A stretch of DNA of 35,557 bases from Wohlfahrtiimonas larvae (GCF_002006755.1 NZ_MVDO01000243.1:1-35557); one strand, 5' to 3'. Positions 16,418-24,879 are shown, counted from the first letter of the stretch. Numbers and translations: made by a program. The notes: a model not told the origin generated them from the letters alone.

Positions 16418-17142
16418 CATTTCTTCCGAGTTGCAATCACACATTGATAAACACCACCAAAAATTGTCTCTTTTTGCCAATCAAATTCATCTTTTCGGCT
16501 AGCATAACTTTGAATCTCATTTTCCCACAATGCTTTAGAAAATGGTTCTAAATAATGGTTCACTAACTGTAAAATTGTACGAAAGGGCTGCCAATATTTC
16601 TTAGGTTGATGATAATCCACAAAAACTACTTTGCCATTTTCAGCAACATTATCCAACATACGATCCACAATTTTATGTTTCATATCTTCAGGCACTTCGT
16701 GGAGCAACATAAAACTACAGACTAAATCAAAAGGCTGATCTGCTTGATACAAAGCAGCATCAGAAGCAATCACCTTAGCTTGGCTAAAACTATTTAACTT
16801 TCTATGCGCTTGCTCTAGTTGCACTGGCGTACAATCTGTTAAATGAAACTCGCCATCCTTCCCTACTTTATTGGCAACATCCACAACCAACGATCCATAA
16901 ACGTGTGCCACTTGCCAAACGCGCATACCAGGTTCAATTAAATCCAAATAACGATTCATCAATCGCCCTGCATTTAAAAACAATAAACTCCAAACTGTAG
17001 CATCATGATCTAAAAAACGAACATATTTAGGATTCACATAAGCCCAATCGTAAACTTCTTTTAAATATTCAGGAATATTTTCCTCTGCACATTCAACTTT
17101 CACCAATTCTCGATCAGTTTCATTCTTATAATGTTCTATCAT
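16417..17142 (-). CDS. rquA: Probable rhodoquinone biosynthesis methyltransferase-like protein RquA
   Basis: Class-I methyltransferase-fold protein of 241 residues that I assign to RquA from its pattern. Features are YDWAYVNP (31-38), QVAHVYGSL (77-85) in place of the usual SAM-binding GxGxG, DCTPVQLEQAHRKL (103-116), LLHEVPED (146-153), VDYHQPKKYWQPFR (175-188) and LEPFSKALW (198-206). In the family RquA converts ubiquinone to rhodoquinone by replacing a ring methoxy group with an amino group drawn from SAM. Rhodoquinone then lets complex II work as a fumarate reductase. TAGGA precedes the ATG. It lies 90 bp downstream of recG and is coupled to a MORN lipoprotein gene. It could instead be a diverged quinone methyltransferase. 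The lost GxGxG motif argues for RquA. Confidence 0.72.
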   Translation of the reverse strand: MIEHYKNETDRELVKVECAEENIPEYLKEVYDWAYVNPKYVRFLDHDATVWSLLFLNAGRLMNRYLDLIEPGMRVWQVAHVYGSLVVDVANKVGKDGEFHLTDCTPVQLEQAHRKLNSFSQAKVIASDAALYQADQPFDLVCSFMLLHEVPEDMKHKIVDRMLDNVAENGKVVFVDYHQPKKYWQPFRTILQLVNHYLEPFSKALWENEIQSYASRKDEFDWQKETIFGGVYQCVIATRKK

Positions 17143-17186
17143 TATTTTTCCTAAATTAACTGTGACATTAATTTTTACCTAGGATG

Positions 17187-17192
17187 ATTATA
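17187..17192 (-). promoter_or_regulatory. Possible -10 element for the rquA-MORN pair
   Basis: TATAAT on the minus strand, 45 bp before the rquA start, in the 90-bp gap after recG. The sequence at -35 is a poor match, so this is only a candidate. Confidence 0.3.
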
Positions 17193-17232
17193 ACGAATAA
17201 TTTTAATGCTTATGATTTATCTATATTTTCTC

Positions 17233-19269
17233 TTACACATGAATAAACTGCGTACGATGATTTAACCAGCGCTTGATCAAGCCATTCACAATTTCATCGT
17301 TATCCAATAGCTTTGGTACCATTTTTTGTGCTTTTTCAATGATGTCTTTATGTTGGAAAATATTCGCAACTTTAAATGTCACTTCTCCCGTTTGTTTCGT
17401 ACCAATGATTTCGCCTGTGCCACGCAATTCTAGATCTTTTTCTGCGATCACAAAGCCATCTTCTGTTTGTTGTAATATTCGTAAGCGTTCTTGTGCCACT
17501 TGGGATAATGGCGGCTCATACATCAACAAACAGAATGATGCTTTACTACCGCGCCCAACTCGCCCACGCAATTGATGCAATTGGAATAAACCTAAGCGCT
17601 CCGCATTTTCAATGATCATGATAGAGGCATTTGGCACATCCACGCCAACTTCGATCACCGTTGTTGCCACCAATACATCCAACTCATGATTTTTAAAGGA
17701 TTGCATGATGGATTCTTTATCTTTAGGCTTCATCTTGCCATGCAATAAACCAATGCGTAAATCAGGCAAAGATTCCTCCAATAAATGATGGCTTTCTTCT
17801 GCCGCTTGCGCTGTTAATGTTTCATTGGATTCAATCAGGGTACAAACCCAATAAGCTTGCACGCCTTCAGCACATTGCAATGCCAAACGCGAAATTAATT
17901 GATCACGCTTTTGATGATTCACCAATGTTGTTGTAATAGGAATTCGGTTTGCAGGTTTTTCATCAATAATGGAATGCTTCAAATCCGCATAAGCGATCAT
18001 TGCCAATGTTCGTGGAATCGGCGTTGCTGTCATCATCAAAAAGTGCGGTTGTTGTAATTGGTTTTTCTCTTGCAACGCTAAGCGCTGTTCTACACCAAAG
18101 CGATGCTGTTCATCCACAATCACTAATGCTAAAGATGAATATTCCACGCTTTCTTGGAAAGTTGCGTGCGTGCCGACAATCACTTGCGCCTCACCATTTT
18201 TAATGGCTTCACCGCGAATACGTTTCTCTTTCGCTGTTAATCCACCTGATAAAAATGTCACTGAAATTCCCAAGGGCGTTAATAGCTTGCTGATTGTCAG
18301 ATAATGTTGCTCTGCCAATAATTCTGTGGGCGCTATCATGATCGCTTGCTGCTTCATCATCGCAACATGCAATAATGCAACCGTTGCAACGATCGTTTTA
18401 CCTGAACCTACATCGCCCTGCACTAAGCGCATCATTGGTTTATCCTGCATTAAATCTTCTTTGATTTCTGCAATCACACGATTTTGTGCATTCGTTAATT
18501 TATATGGCAATGCGGATAACAATGTTTTCTCTGCATCAAATGATAATTTAATGGGAATGCTCTCTTTTTGTGATTCTTGCTCTCTTGCTCTGCTCAATGC
18601 CAATTGATACGCCAATATTTCTTCCAAAGCTAACGCCTTTTGCCAAGGATGCAAACCTTCTGATAATTGAAAAAGATCCGCATCAGGTGGTGGATTGTGC
18701 AGATAATGGAGCGCTTCTGATAGCGAATATTTTTGGCTCACAAAACTTGGGAAAGAATCAGGTGTAATTAATTTCATGGCAGAAGCCATAATGGAACGAA
18801 TCTGCTTTTGTGTTAAACCTGCCGTTAAAGGATAAATAGGCGTTAATCGCTCTTCCACAGGAATATTTTCATGCAAGGCTTTAAATTCAGGATGCACCAT
18901 CTCCAAGTAAGGATAGCCTTTTTTCACTTCACCAAAAGCTCGAATCAAACCATCATCATCAAAGGTTTTCAACATGCCTGAATTAAAGTTGAAAAACTTC
19001 AACATCATCAATCCCGTGCCATCTTTGATCCACACCGTTAAATATTTGCGTTTGCCTTGCGATAACTCTTTTTTCACAACGCGCGCTTCTACAATGGCCG
19101 TATCGCCGATGCGAAGGGCTTCGATCGGTACCAAACGTGTACGATCCTGATAACGATATGGTAAATGAAAAATCAGATCTTGGATCGTATGAATATGCAA
19201 TTTTTCCAAAGTTTTGGCCATTTTTGGCCCAACCCCAGGCAATTGTGTGATGTTTTGCTCAAGAATCAC
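17233..19269 (-). CDS. recG: ATP-dependent DNA helicase RecG
   Basis: Double-strand DNA translocase that remodels stalled forks and Holliday junctions. The product is 678 residues, against 693 in E. coli. An N-terminal wedge (OB-fold) domain includes ITQLPGVGPKMAKTLEKL and YRYQDRT. The SF2 motor domains follow, with Walker A GDVGSGKT, the DEQH box VDEQHRFG, motif III MTATPIPRTLA, and motifs V/VI spanning VIEVGVDVPNAS and LHQLRGRVGRG. The C-terminus LRGTGEIIGTKQTGE is the RecG-specific hook. The start codon is GTG at 19269, with GGAAGAG about 8 bases upstream. It is divergent from ispB. Confidence 0.96.
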   Translation of the reverse strand: MILEQNITQLPGVGPKMAKTLEKLHIHTIQDLIFHLPYRYQDRTRLVPIEALRIGDTAIVEARVVKKELSQGKRKYLTVWIKDGTGLMMLKFFNFNSGMLKTFDDDGLIRAFGEVKKGYPYLEMVHPEFKALHENIPVEERLTPIYPLTAGLTQKQIRSIMASAMKLITPDSFPSFVSQKYSLSEALHYLHNPPPDADLFQLSEGLHPWQKALALEEILAYQLALSRAREQESQKESIPIKLSFDAEKTLLSALPYKLTNAQNRVIAEIKEDLMQDKPMMRLVQGDVGSGKTIVATVALLHVAMMKQQAIMIAPTELLAEQHYLTISKLLTPLGISVTFLSGGLTAKEKRIRGEAIKNGEAQVIVGTHATFQESVEYSSLALVIVDEQHRFGVEQRLALQEKNQLQQPHFLMMTATPIPRTLAMIAYADLKHSIIDEKPANRIPITTTLVNHQKRDQLISRLALQCAEGVQAYWVCTLIESNETLTAQAAEESHHLLEESLPDLRIGLLHGKMKPKDKESIMQSFKNHELDVLVATTVIEVGVDVPNASIMIIENAERLGLFQLHQLRGRVGRGSKASFCLLMYEPPLSQVAQERLRILQQTEDGFVIAEKDLELRGTGEIIGTKQTGEVTFKVANIFQHKDIIEKAQKMVPKLLDNDEIVNGLIKRWLNHRTQFIHV

Positions 19270-19297
19270 AAATTATCTCTTCCGTTATGAATACTTT

Positions 19298-19318
19298 TTG
19301 ACAAACACCCCTTATAAT
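19298..19318 (+). promoter_or_regulatory. Promoter-like elements upstream of ispB
   Basis: TTGACA (19298-19303) and TATAAT (19313-19318) are both perfect hexamers but only 9 bp apart, so they cannot pair with each other. TATAAT is the likelier -10 for ispB, 40 bp before its start. TTGACA may serve another start or be chance. Confidence 0.35.
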
Positions 19319-19357
19319 ACATGAATTCATTGTAAAAAGAGAAACCGAGGCGACTGG

Positions 19358-20338
19358 ATGTCAATCAAAAATGTTCAAGCGTTAATTGCTGAAGATTTCA
19401 ATAAAGTTAACGAATCAATCATGGCAGCATTATCTTCTGATGTTGCATTAATTAATGAATTGGGTGCTTATATCATTATGTCAGGCGGTAAACGCTTACG
19501 TCCAATGATGACTGTATTATGTGCAAAAGCAGCGCAATATACAGGTGACAAACATATTTCAGCAGCAGCTTTAATCGAATTCATTCATACAGCAACATTG
19601 TTGCATGATGATGTTGTGGATCACTCAGATATGCGCCGTGGCAAAGAAACTGCCAATGCCATTTGGGGAAATGAAGCAAGCGTTTTAGTGGGTGACTTTT
19701 TATACACGCGCGCTTTCCAAATGATGGTGGATTTAGATTCAATGCAAGTGATGCGCGTATTAGCGCAAGCAACTAATCGCATTGCAGAAGGTGAGGTTCT
19801 ACAGTTATTAAATATCAAAGAACCTGACATTACAGAAGAAAACTACTTCAACGTGATCTATTCTAAAACTGCAAAATTATTTGAAGCAGCCGCAGAAGTT
19901 GCAGGCATCATGGCTTATGAAACATCAGGCCAGCCTGAATATCAAATCGAAGCATTCCGTGAATATGGAAAATTTGTGGGCACTGCATTTCAATTGATTG
20001 ATGATATTTTGGATTACACTGCAACAGCCGAAGAAATGGGTAAAAATACAGGTGATGACTTAGCTGAAGGTAAACCAACACTGCCATTGATTCGTGCGAT
20101 TCAAGTAGGTACGCCTGAAGAAGCTGAATTGGTGCGTAATGCATTATTGAATGCAGATGTAAGCCAATTGGATGAAATCTTAAAAATCATCGAGCGTACA
20201 GAATCTTTAACTTACACATATCAAAAAGCATGTGAGCAAGTGGAAATGGCAATCAAAGCCATCGACCCCATTGCAGATACGCCGTACAAAGAAGCATTGA
20301 TCGAACTTGCAAAATACTCAATTGCACGTAAGTTTTAA
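19358..20338 (+). CDS. ispB: Octaprenyl (polyprenyl) diphosphate synthase
   Basis: Trans-prenyltransferase that builds the long isoprenoid side chain of ubiquinone and menaquinone from farnesyl and isopentenyl diphosphates. The product is 326 residues, close to E. coli IspB (323). GGKRLRPM (43-50), the first aspartate-rich motif LLHDDVVD (Asp84, Asp85, Asp88), GDFLYTRAF and the second aspartate-rich motif LIDDILD (Asp215, Asp216, Asp219) are intact. GAGG precedes the ATG. A terminator follows within 12 bp, so it is monocistronic. The chain length it makes cannot be read from sequence alone. It would supply the tail for any rhodoquinone made by the RquA-like protein. Confidence 0.93.
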   Translation: MSIKNVQALIAEDFNKVNESIMAALSSDVALINELGAYIIMSGGKRLRPMMTVLCAKAAQYTGDKHISAAALIEFIHTATLLHDDVVDHSDMRRGKETANAIWGNEASVLVGDFLYTRAFQMMVDLDSMQVMRVLAQATNRIAEGEVLQLLNIKEPDITEENYFNVIYSKTAKLFEAAAEVAGIMAYETSGQPEYQIEAFREYGKFVGTAFQLIDDILDYTATAEEMGKNTGDDLAEGKPTLPLIRAIQVGTPEEAELVRNALLNADVSQLDEILKIIERTESLTYTYQKACEQVEMAIKAIDPIADTPYKEALIELAKYSIARKF

Positions 20339-20350
20339 TATTCGTTATCC

Positions 20351-20377
20351 AAACCCTTCTTTGAAGGGTTTTCTTTT
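20351..20377 (+). terminator. Rho-independent terminator of ispB
   Basis: AAACCCTTC (20351-20359) and GAAGGGTTT (20363-20371) enclose TTT, followed by TCTTTTC. It lies between ispB and glnE. Confidence 0.85.
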
Positions 20378-20392
20378 CTGTAGGAAATGATC

Positions 20393-23179
20393 ATGTTGAA
20401 TTATTGGTTACAATTTGAAGAGCGCCATCCTGAGCTTTATCAATCACTCAAAGCCCATCATCATTTCCTTGCGCTCAATTTATTTATTGAAGCTTCACCT
20501 TGGGCTGGTCGTTTAATTCTCAATCGCCCTGCTTTGTATCTGAACCATTTTTTGGATGGCATTTGGGATTCACCTTTGGATCTATCCATTTATCCCATCA
20601 ATACTGAAAATGAAGATAAAGCTTCCGTTTGTCTTCGCCAAGTACGCAATCAATTACTTCTTAAAATGGGCTATCGCGATATTAATCATCGTGATGACAT
20701 TATGGTCATCAATCGTGATTTAACATTGATTGCTGATTTCTTCTGTGAGCAAGCCCTCAACATTGCTTATGAAATCACGAGCCGAAACAATGAAGTGCCT
20801 CTGGATGAATCAGGCAAAGCCATTCAGCCCTATATCATCGGTATGGGGAAAATGGGCGGTTACGAGCTCAACTTCTCATCCGACATTGACCTCATTTTTG
20901 GTTATGCGGGCGATGATGCTCACTTTTTCCATAAAGTCGCCCGCAGATTCATTCATCTATTGCACAACAGCACAGAAGATGGTTTTGTTTATCGTGTAGA
21001 TTTACGCTTGCGCCCATTTGGCAGTAGCGGGCCGATTGCCTTATCCACACAAGCGATGGTGAATTATTACTTCCAATATGGCAGAGATTGGGAACGTTAT
21101 GCACTCATCAAAGCACGAGTTGTGGCAGGTAACTTTGAAGAAGGCAATGCATTTTTAGCAGAACTTATACCTTTCATTTATCGTAAATCCATTGATTATG
21201 AATTAGTGGATGCGCTCAAAAATATCAAAGAGATGATCCAAAAAGAAGTGATTCTTAAAGATAATCACAACAATATTAAACTCGGTGATGGCGGTATTCG
21301 TGAAATCGAATTCATTGCGCAGATCTTCCAGCTGATTCACGGTGGCAAGCAAACAGATCTACAAACCACTGAGATCATGAAAGCACTTGATATCATCGCT
21401 GTGCGTTATTTACCGCCAGAAACTGTAGCTGCATTAAAAGATGCTTATCTATTTTATCGTACCATCGAAAATCGATTACAAATGGTACATGATGAGCAAA
21501 CACATACATTACCAACCATACAACACGATCAGCAGCGTTTGATCAAAATGCTAAGTATTGCCCATTGGGAACATTTTGAAAAAATGCTCATGTTTCATCA
21601 AGGTATTGTGCATGAACAATTTGAAAATATTTTTGGTGCTGTCACCGTTCAAGAAAATGAAAATCACTTCTCTTCCCTATTAAAATTACTGCGTGAACCA
21701 CAAGAAGCCATTGATTTCAAAAAATGGTGTGATCAACAAAATATCCCTGAAAGCGAACAAAAATCCTATTTATTATGGGCATTTCAAAAGGAAACGTTCT
21801 TAAAACTAGATGAAAATGACCAAAAAGAGATGACGCTAATTTTACTCCATGCATTTCATTATTTGGAAACCAAGCAACAGCAAACTTCGCACACTTTAAA
21901 TCTTTTTTTGGATATTTTATCTAGCATTGCTTATGAAAAACGCTTCATTCATTGGCTATATGAATATAATAATGCGTTGATGCGCATTTTGGATCTATGT
22001 TGTAACACAACATGGCTCAGTCGATATTTAGCGCGTTATCCTGTGTTGTTTGAAGATTTAATGGAAAGTTTGGAAGCAACAAAGCCCATTAATCATAAAA
22101 CTCTAAGTAAATCCCTTAATACATTACTAGAACAACCTAAAACCACAGAAGAACAACGATTAAACCTTCTTCGCGATTTCTTGCATAAAAATATCCTAAA
22201 AATTGCAATGGCAGACTTTTCAGGCAAAGTGCCATTGATGATTGTCAGTGACTATTTATCTGAATTGGCGGATACTTTGCTCAATAAAATTTTGCGATTG
22301 GCTTGGCACGAACTCAACTTAAAGCACGGGCAGCCCACTTCTGATTATCATAAAAATGGCCGCCCTGATTTTATCATTGTGGCTTATGGCAAACTGGGTG
22401 GATTAGAATTAGGTTATCAATCAGATTTAGATATTATCTTCTTACATGATGCCAATGAAGAACAAATGACAGATGGTGCTAATCCTATTTTAAATAGTGA
22501 TTTCTTCATTAAATTGGCACAAAAAATCATCCATTATTTAACAGCACAAACGGCCGCTGGCCGATTATATGAAGTAGATATGCGCCTTCGCCCAAGTGGA
22601 GCATCGGGTTTATTGGTTTCAAGCTTTGAACGCTTTAAAAATTACCAAGCCAATGATGCTTGGATTTGGGAGCACCAAGCATTGATTCGCGCTCGCCCTG
22701 TGACAGGCAGTCAAACTTTAACCAATGCATTCAACCAGTTCCGCAAAGAGATTTTAACACGCCAGCGCAGTATTCCGCATTTGAAACAAGAGATCGTCAA
22801 GATGCGCCAAAAGTTGGATAAGCAGTTTTTAGCTAAACAATCAGATCTTTCCCGAAAATTAAAATATGGCGATGGCGGAATGGTGGATATTGAGTTCTTA
22901 GTGCAATATCTTGTGTTATCCCACGCGCATCATGAGCCTTTGCTTGTGCGTTTTACGGATAATATTCGTCAACTCGCAGCCTTAGAAGCTTTAGGACGCT
23001 TAAATTCTTGGGAAGCTATGATTCTACGTGATACTTATCGTTCAATCCGGAAAATTCAACATTATGCGAAATTATCCGACCAAGAAACCTTGGAAAAACC
23101 ACAAGAGTTAGTGGAATCCATGCAACTAGCTAAAGAAATTCATGATAAAATTTTTGGACAGACGTCATATAAAAAATAA
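20393..23179 (+). CDS. glnE: Bifunctional glutamine synthetase adenylyltransferase/adenylyl-removing enzyme
   Basis: Regulates glutamine synthetase by adenylylation and deadenylylation in response to PII. The product is 928 residues, against 946 in E. coli. It contains two nucleotidyltransferase-like halves. The N-terminal adenylyl-removing half carries MGKMGGYELNFSSDIDLIFG, with the DxD pair. The C-terminal adenylyltransferase half carries YGKLGGLELGYQSDLDIIF. Each half has a VDLRLRPFG or VDMRLRPSG segment and a GDGGIREIEF or GDGGMVDIEF motif. The ATG at 20393 is chosen because AGGA lies 7 bases upstream. The ATG at 20387 would be too close. Confidence 0.96.
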   Translation: MLNYWLQFEERHPELYQSLKAHHHFLALNLFIEASPWAGRLILNRPALYLNHFLDGIWDSPLDLSIYPINTENEDKASVCLRQVRNQLLLKMGYRDINHRDDIMVINRDLTLIADFFCEQALNIAYEITSRNNEVPLDESGKAIQPYIIGMGKMGGYELNFSSDIDLIFGYAGDDAHFFHKVARRFIHLLHNSTEDGFVYRVDLRLRPFGSSGPIALSTQAMVNYYFQYGRDWERYALIKARVVAGNFEEGNAFLAELIPFIYRKSIDYELVDALKNIKEMIQKEVILKDNHNNIKLGDGGIREIEFIAQIFQLIHGGKQTDLQTTEIMKALDIIAVRYLPPETVAALKDAYLFYRTIENRLQMVHDEQTHTLPTIQHDQQRLIKMLSIAHWEHFEKMLMFHQGIVHEQFENIFGAVTVQENENHFSSLLKLLREPQEAIDFKKWCDQQNIPESEQKSYLLWAFQKETFLKLDENDQKEMTLILLHAFHYLETKQQQTSHTLNLFLDILSSIAYEKRFIHWLYEYNNALMRILDLCCNTTWLSRYLARYPVLFEDLMESLEATKPINHKTLSKSLNTLLEQPKTTEEQRLNLLRDFLHKNILKIAMADFSGKVPLMIVSDYLSELADTLLNKILRLAWHELNLKHGQPTSDYHKNGRPDFIIVAYGKLGGLELGYQSDLDIIFLHDANEEQMTDGANPILNSDFFIKLAQKIIHYLTAQTAAGRLYEVDMRLRPSGASGLLVSSFERFKNYQANDAWIWEHQALIRARPVTGSQTLTNAFNQFRKEILTRQRSIPHLKQEIVKMRQKLDKQFLAKQSDLSRKLKYGDGGMVDIEFLVQYLVLSHAHHEPLLVRFTDNIRQLAALEALGRLNSWEAMILRDTYRSIRKIQHYAKLSDQETLEKPQELVESMQLAKEIHDKIFGQTSYKK

Positions 23180-23264
23180 AGCGATCATAACCAATAATTA
23201 AGCAATTATTTCGTTTATAATTATTCATCATAAATATACACAATGATTAACTGGTTATTTGATA

Positions 23265-24068
23265 ATGAAAATATTAGATAAAACATTGATATATTCACTT
23301 ATATCTATTTACCTCGCTTTGTTTACGAATCAAGCATATGCGCTTACACTCAAAACATCAGAGAATCATTACTTGGTATCCCCAAAGGATGAACATGATG
23401 TACAAAGAGCTATTTATGATGCTTCACCTATGTTGATGAATCAACATGATGCAAACAGTCATAAATATGTCGGTATGCATGAAGCACGATATAGCTCACC
23501 TAGCTATGAACTTAAATATCGTCCTGGCAAGTTATGCTTCATTCATTCAATAAATATACAGTTTTACTCCAATATTTATATGCCTAAGTTAGATATGGCC
23601 ATCGGACGATACTCAGATAAAACTCTAATGAAATTTGATTCTGAATTGTATGAAATTAGAACTCATGAATTACAGCATAGAAATATCTATATTTCTCATC
23701 TACAAAATGTCTTAGATAATTTACGCACCATCAATCAAAAAAATTCTACATTCAAGGATTGCGCACCATTACAAAGATACATTGAACAGAGCTTCAAAAA
23801 TACACAAACAACTATTAAACAAAAGAATTTAGACTTAGACTGCTATGAATATGGTAATAAACTTAATTTAACAATTTGTAAAAATGCTCGCATACAACAC
23901 CAAAAAGTTGAACAGGGTTCATTTTCATCCTTAGTTCAAAACGATAATGCTAAAAAAGTTGTAAGCTATGAAGATGAATCTCAACATACAGAATGTGAAG
24001 GAAAACTTATAGAGCCTTTCAAAGGGAAATTTTATTGCGTGCCTGAAGATAGTTACTCTGAATGGTAA
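23265..24068 (+). CDS. DUF922-like secreted protein with HExxH motif
   Basis: Predicted secreted protein of 267 residues. The N-terminus is a signal peptide ending QAYA (residue 26). The middle resembles the DUF922 family of putative zinc proteases: RPGKLCFIHSINIQFYSNIYMPKL, then FDSELYEIRTHELQHRNIYI with HELQH at 134-138, the metal-binding HExxH pattern with Glu135. The C-terminal third has several Cys (DLDCYEYG, LTICKNAR, HTECEGK, FYCVPED). Peptidase activity is inference. The start is the ATG at 23265, with no clear ribosome site. Coding sequence is noticeably AT-richer than glnE. It lies 77 bp before a coiled-coil gene and near the DnaA-box region. Confidence 0.6.
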   Translation: MKILDKTLIYSLISIYLALFTNQAYALTLKTSENHYLVSPKDEHDVQRAIYDASPMLMNQHDANSHKYVGMHEARYSSPSYELKYRPGKLCFIHSINIQFYSNIYMPKLDMAIGRYSDKTLMKFDSELYEIRTHELQHRNIYISHLQNVLDNLRTINQKNSTFKDCAPLQRYIEQSFKNTQTTIKQKNLDLDCYEYGNKLNLTICKNARIQHQKVEQGSFSSLVQNDNAKKVVSYEDESQHTECEGKLIEPFKGKFYCVPEDSYSEW

Positions 24069-24145
24069 TTCAGCTTCTGAGAATCAAAACATTAATTAAA
24101 ATTAACAATACAAAAATAATAAGTTATTGGAGAAGAAATTAAACT

Positions 24146-24649
24146 ATGAAAAACACTAATTTTTTAATAACCACACCCAAATTACAAAAAGAAATCAATC
24201 AGATTGAAAAAAATATTGAACAGGAAAAATTTACGCATCCTATAGAAGACTATCAATTTTGCGACATACAACTACCTGATAATTGTCAGCTACCTCCTGA
24301 TATACAATCTTTAATCACTACTCAAATGAATAATATTCTGTCTAATATTCACACTATTATTCAAAGTATGAATCAATCACAAACCCATCTTATTGAAGAA
24401 AATTATAAAACAGAGCAAAATAGGCTCATGCAATTAGTTGAACAATATAGCCAAGAGTTATCAGATACTAAAAGTGAACTTCATAGGCTTCAACAAAGTA
24501 TCTCTATCTATAAAAGTGAAATTAATAAACTAATGCAGTTAATTTATGCTAGAAACTGTTTAATCCAAAAATTATCCGAAGATAACGAAGCTCTTCAAAA
24601 AAGACAACATGTATACACAACACCAATATCGTCAAAAATTCTATTTTAA
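24146..24649 (+). CDS. Coiled-coil protein of unknown function (167 aa)
   Basis: No family recognised. The product has 167 residues and no signal peptide or membrane segment. A Gln/Asn/Glu/Lys-rich sequence includes a long predicted coiled coil over about residues 75-155 (EENYKTEQNRLMQLVEQY, SDTKSELHRLQQSISIYK), with heptad-like Leu and Ile. A short helical stretch near residues 10-30 (KLQKEINQIEKNIEQEK) may form another. A Pro/Cys-containing segment (FCDIQLPDNCQLPPD) lies between. GGAGAAG lies upstream of the ATG at somewhat long spacing. It is AT-rich and ends 28 bp before the first DnaA box. The same strand as the DUF922-like gene suggests a pair. Confidence 0.6.
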   Translation: MKNTNFLITTPKLQKEINQIEKNIEQEKFTHPIEDYQFCDIQLPDNCQLPPDIQSLITTQMNNILSNIHTIIQSMNQSQTHLIEENYKTEQNRLMQLVEQYSQELSDTKSELHRLQQSISIYKSEINKLMQLIYARNCLIQKLSEDNEALQKRQHVYTTPISSKILF

Positions 24650-24676
24650 CTTTGGATTAATTGGTCTGAGGTTAAG

Positions 24677-24699
24677 CTGTGGATAACTTTGTGAATAAT
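24677..24699 (+). repeat. 23-bp direct repeat, copy 1 (paired DnaA boxes)
   Basis: Identical over 23 bases to 24856-24878. It contains TGTGGATAA and TGTGAATAA with starts 12 bp apart. The two copies are 179 bp apart, about 17 helical turns. Confidence 0.85.
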
Positions 24700-24799
24700 C
24701 ATCACAGCATCGTTAAGATTTTGGTATATAGCTCATTATCCAAAGTCAGATCAAAGATTAATCAGCATTTGTAAAGCTGATAATTTCAGGCAGTTTCAA

Positions 24800-24833
24800 A
24801 ACTTATTTATAACTTATGAGTTTTAAATAAGTT
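24800..24833. repeat. AT-rich inverted repeat inside the DnaA-box region
   Basis: AACTTATTTA (24800-24809) and TAAATAAGTT (24824-24833) form 10-bp inverted arms separated by 14 bases. It abuts the perfect DnaA box at 24832. Such AT-rich sequence beside DnaA boxes is where an origin's unwinding element would be expected (inference). Confidence 0.6.
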
Positions 24834-24855
24834 ATCCACACTATTACATATCAAA

Positions 24856-24878
24856 CTGTGGATAACTTTGTGAATAAT
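24856..24878 (+). repeat. 23-bp direct repeat, copy 2 (paired DnaA boxes)
   Basis: Identical over 23 bases to 24677-24699, ending 1 base before the trkH stop codon. With the plus-strand box at 24832 it also forms a 12-bp inverted repeat: AAGTTATCCACA (24829-24840) against TGTGGATAACTT (24857-24868). Confidence 0.85.
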
Positions 24879-24879
24879 A

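Larger units (their letters stand above)
24677..24878. other. Cluster of five DnaA-box sequences (candidate replication origin or DnaA-binding site)
   Basis: Three perfect TTATCCACA boxes lie at 24678-24686 (minus), 24832-24840 (plus) and 24857-24865 (minus). Two TTATTCACA boxes lie at 24690-24698 and 24869-24877 (both minus). A one-mismatch box, TTATCCAAA, lies at 24736-24744 (plus). All are in the 230-bp gap between the coiled-coil gene and trkH. The region is AT-rich, especially 24798-24834. No dnaA, dnaN, mnmG or parAB is in the window, so the role is open. Confidence 0.7.

Noticed and set aside
17273-18607. Several 65-100-codon plus-strand frames opposite recG
   Set aside because: They mirror recG codons and show no family resemblance or ribosome sites.
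23193-23210. AATAATT/AATTATT inverted repeat after glnE as a terminator
   Set aside because: The stem is entirely A-T and would be too unstable to terminate.
24829-24868. 12-bp inverted repeat as a trkH terminator
   Set aside because: Its arms are DnaA boxes, the loop is 16 bases and no T run follows on either strand. The DnaA-box reading explains it better.
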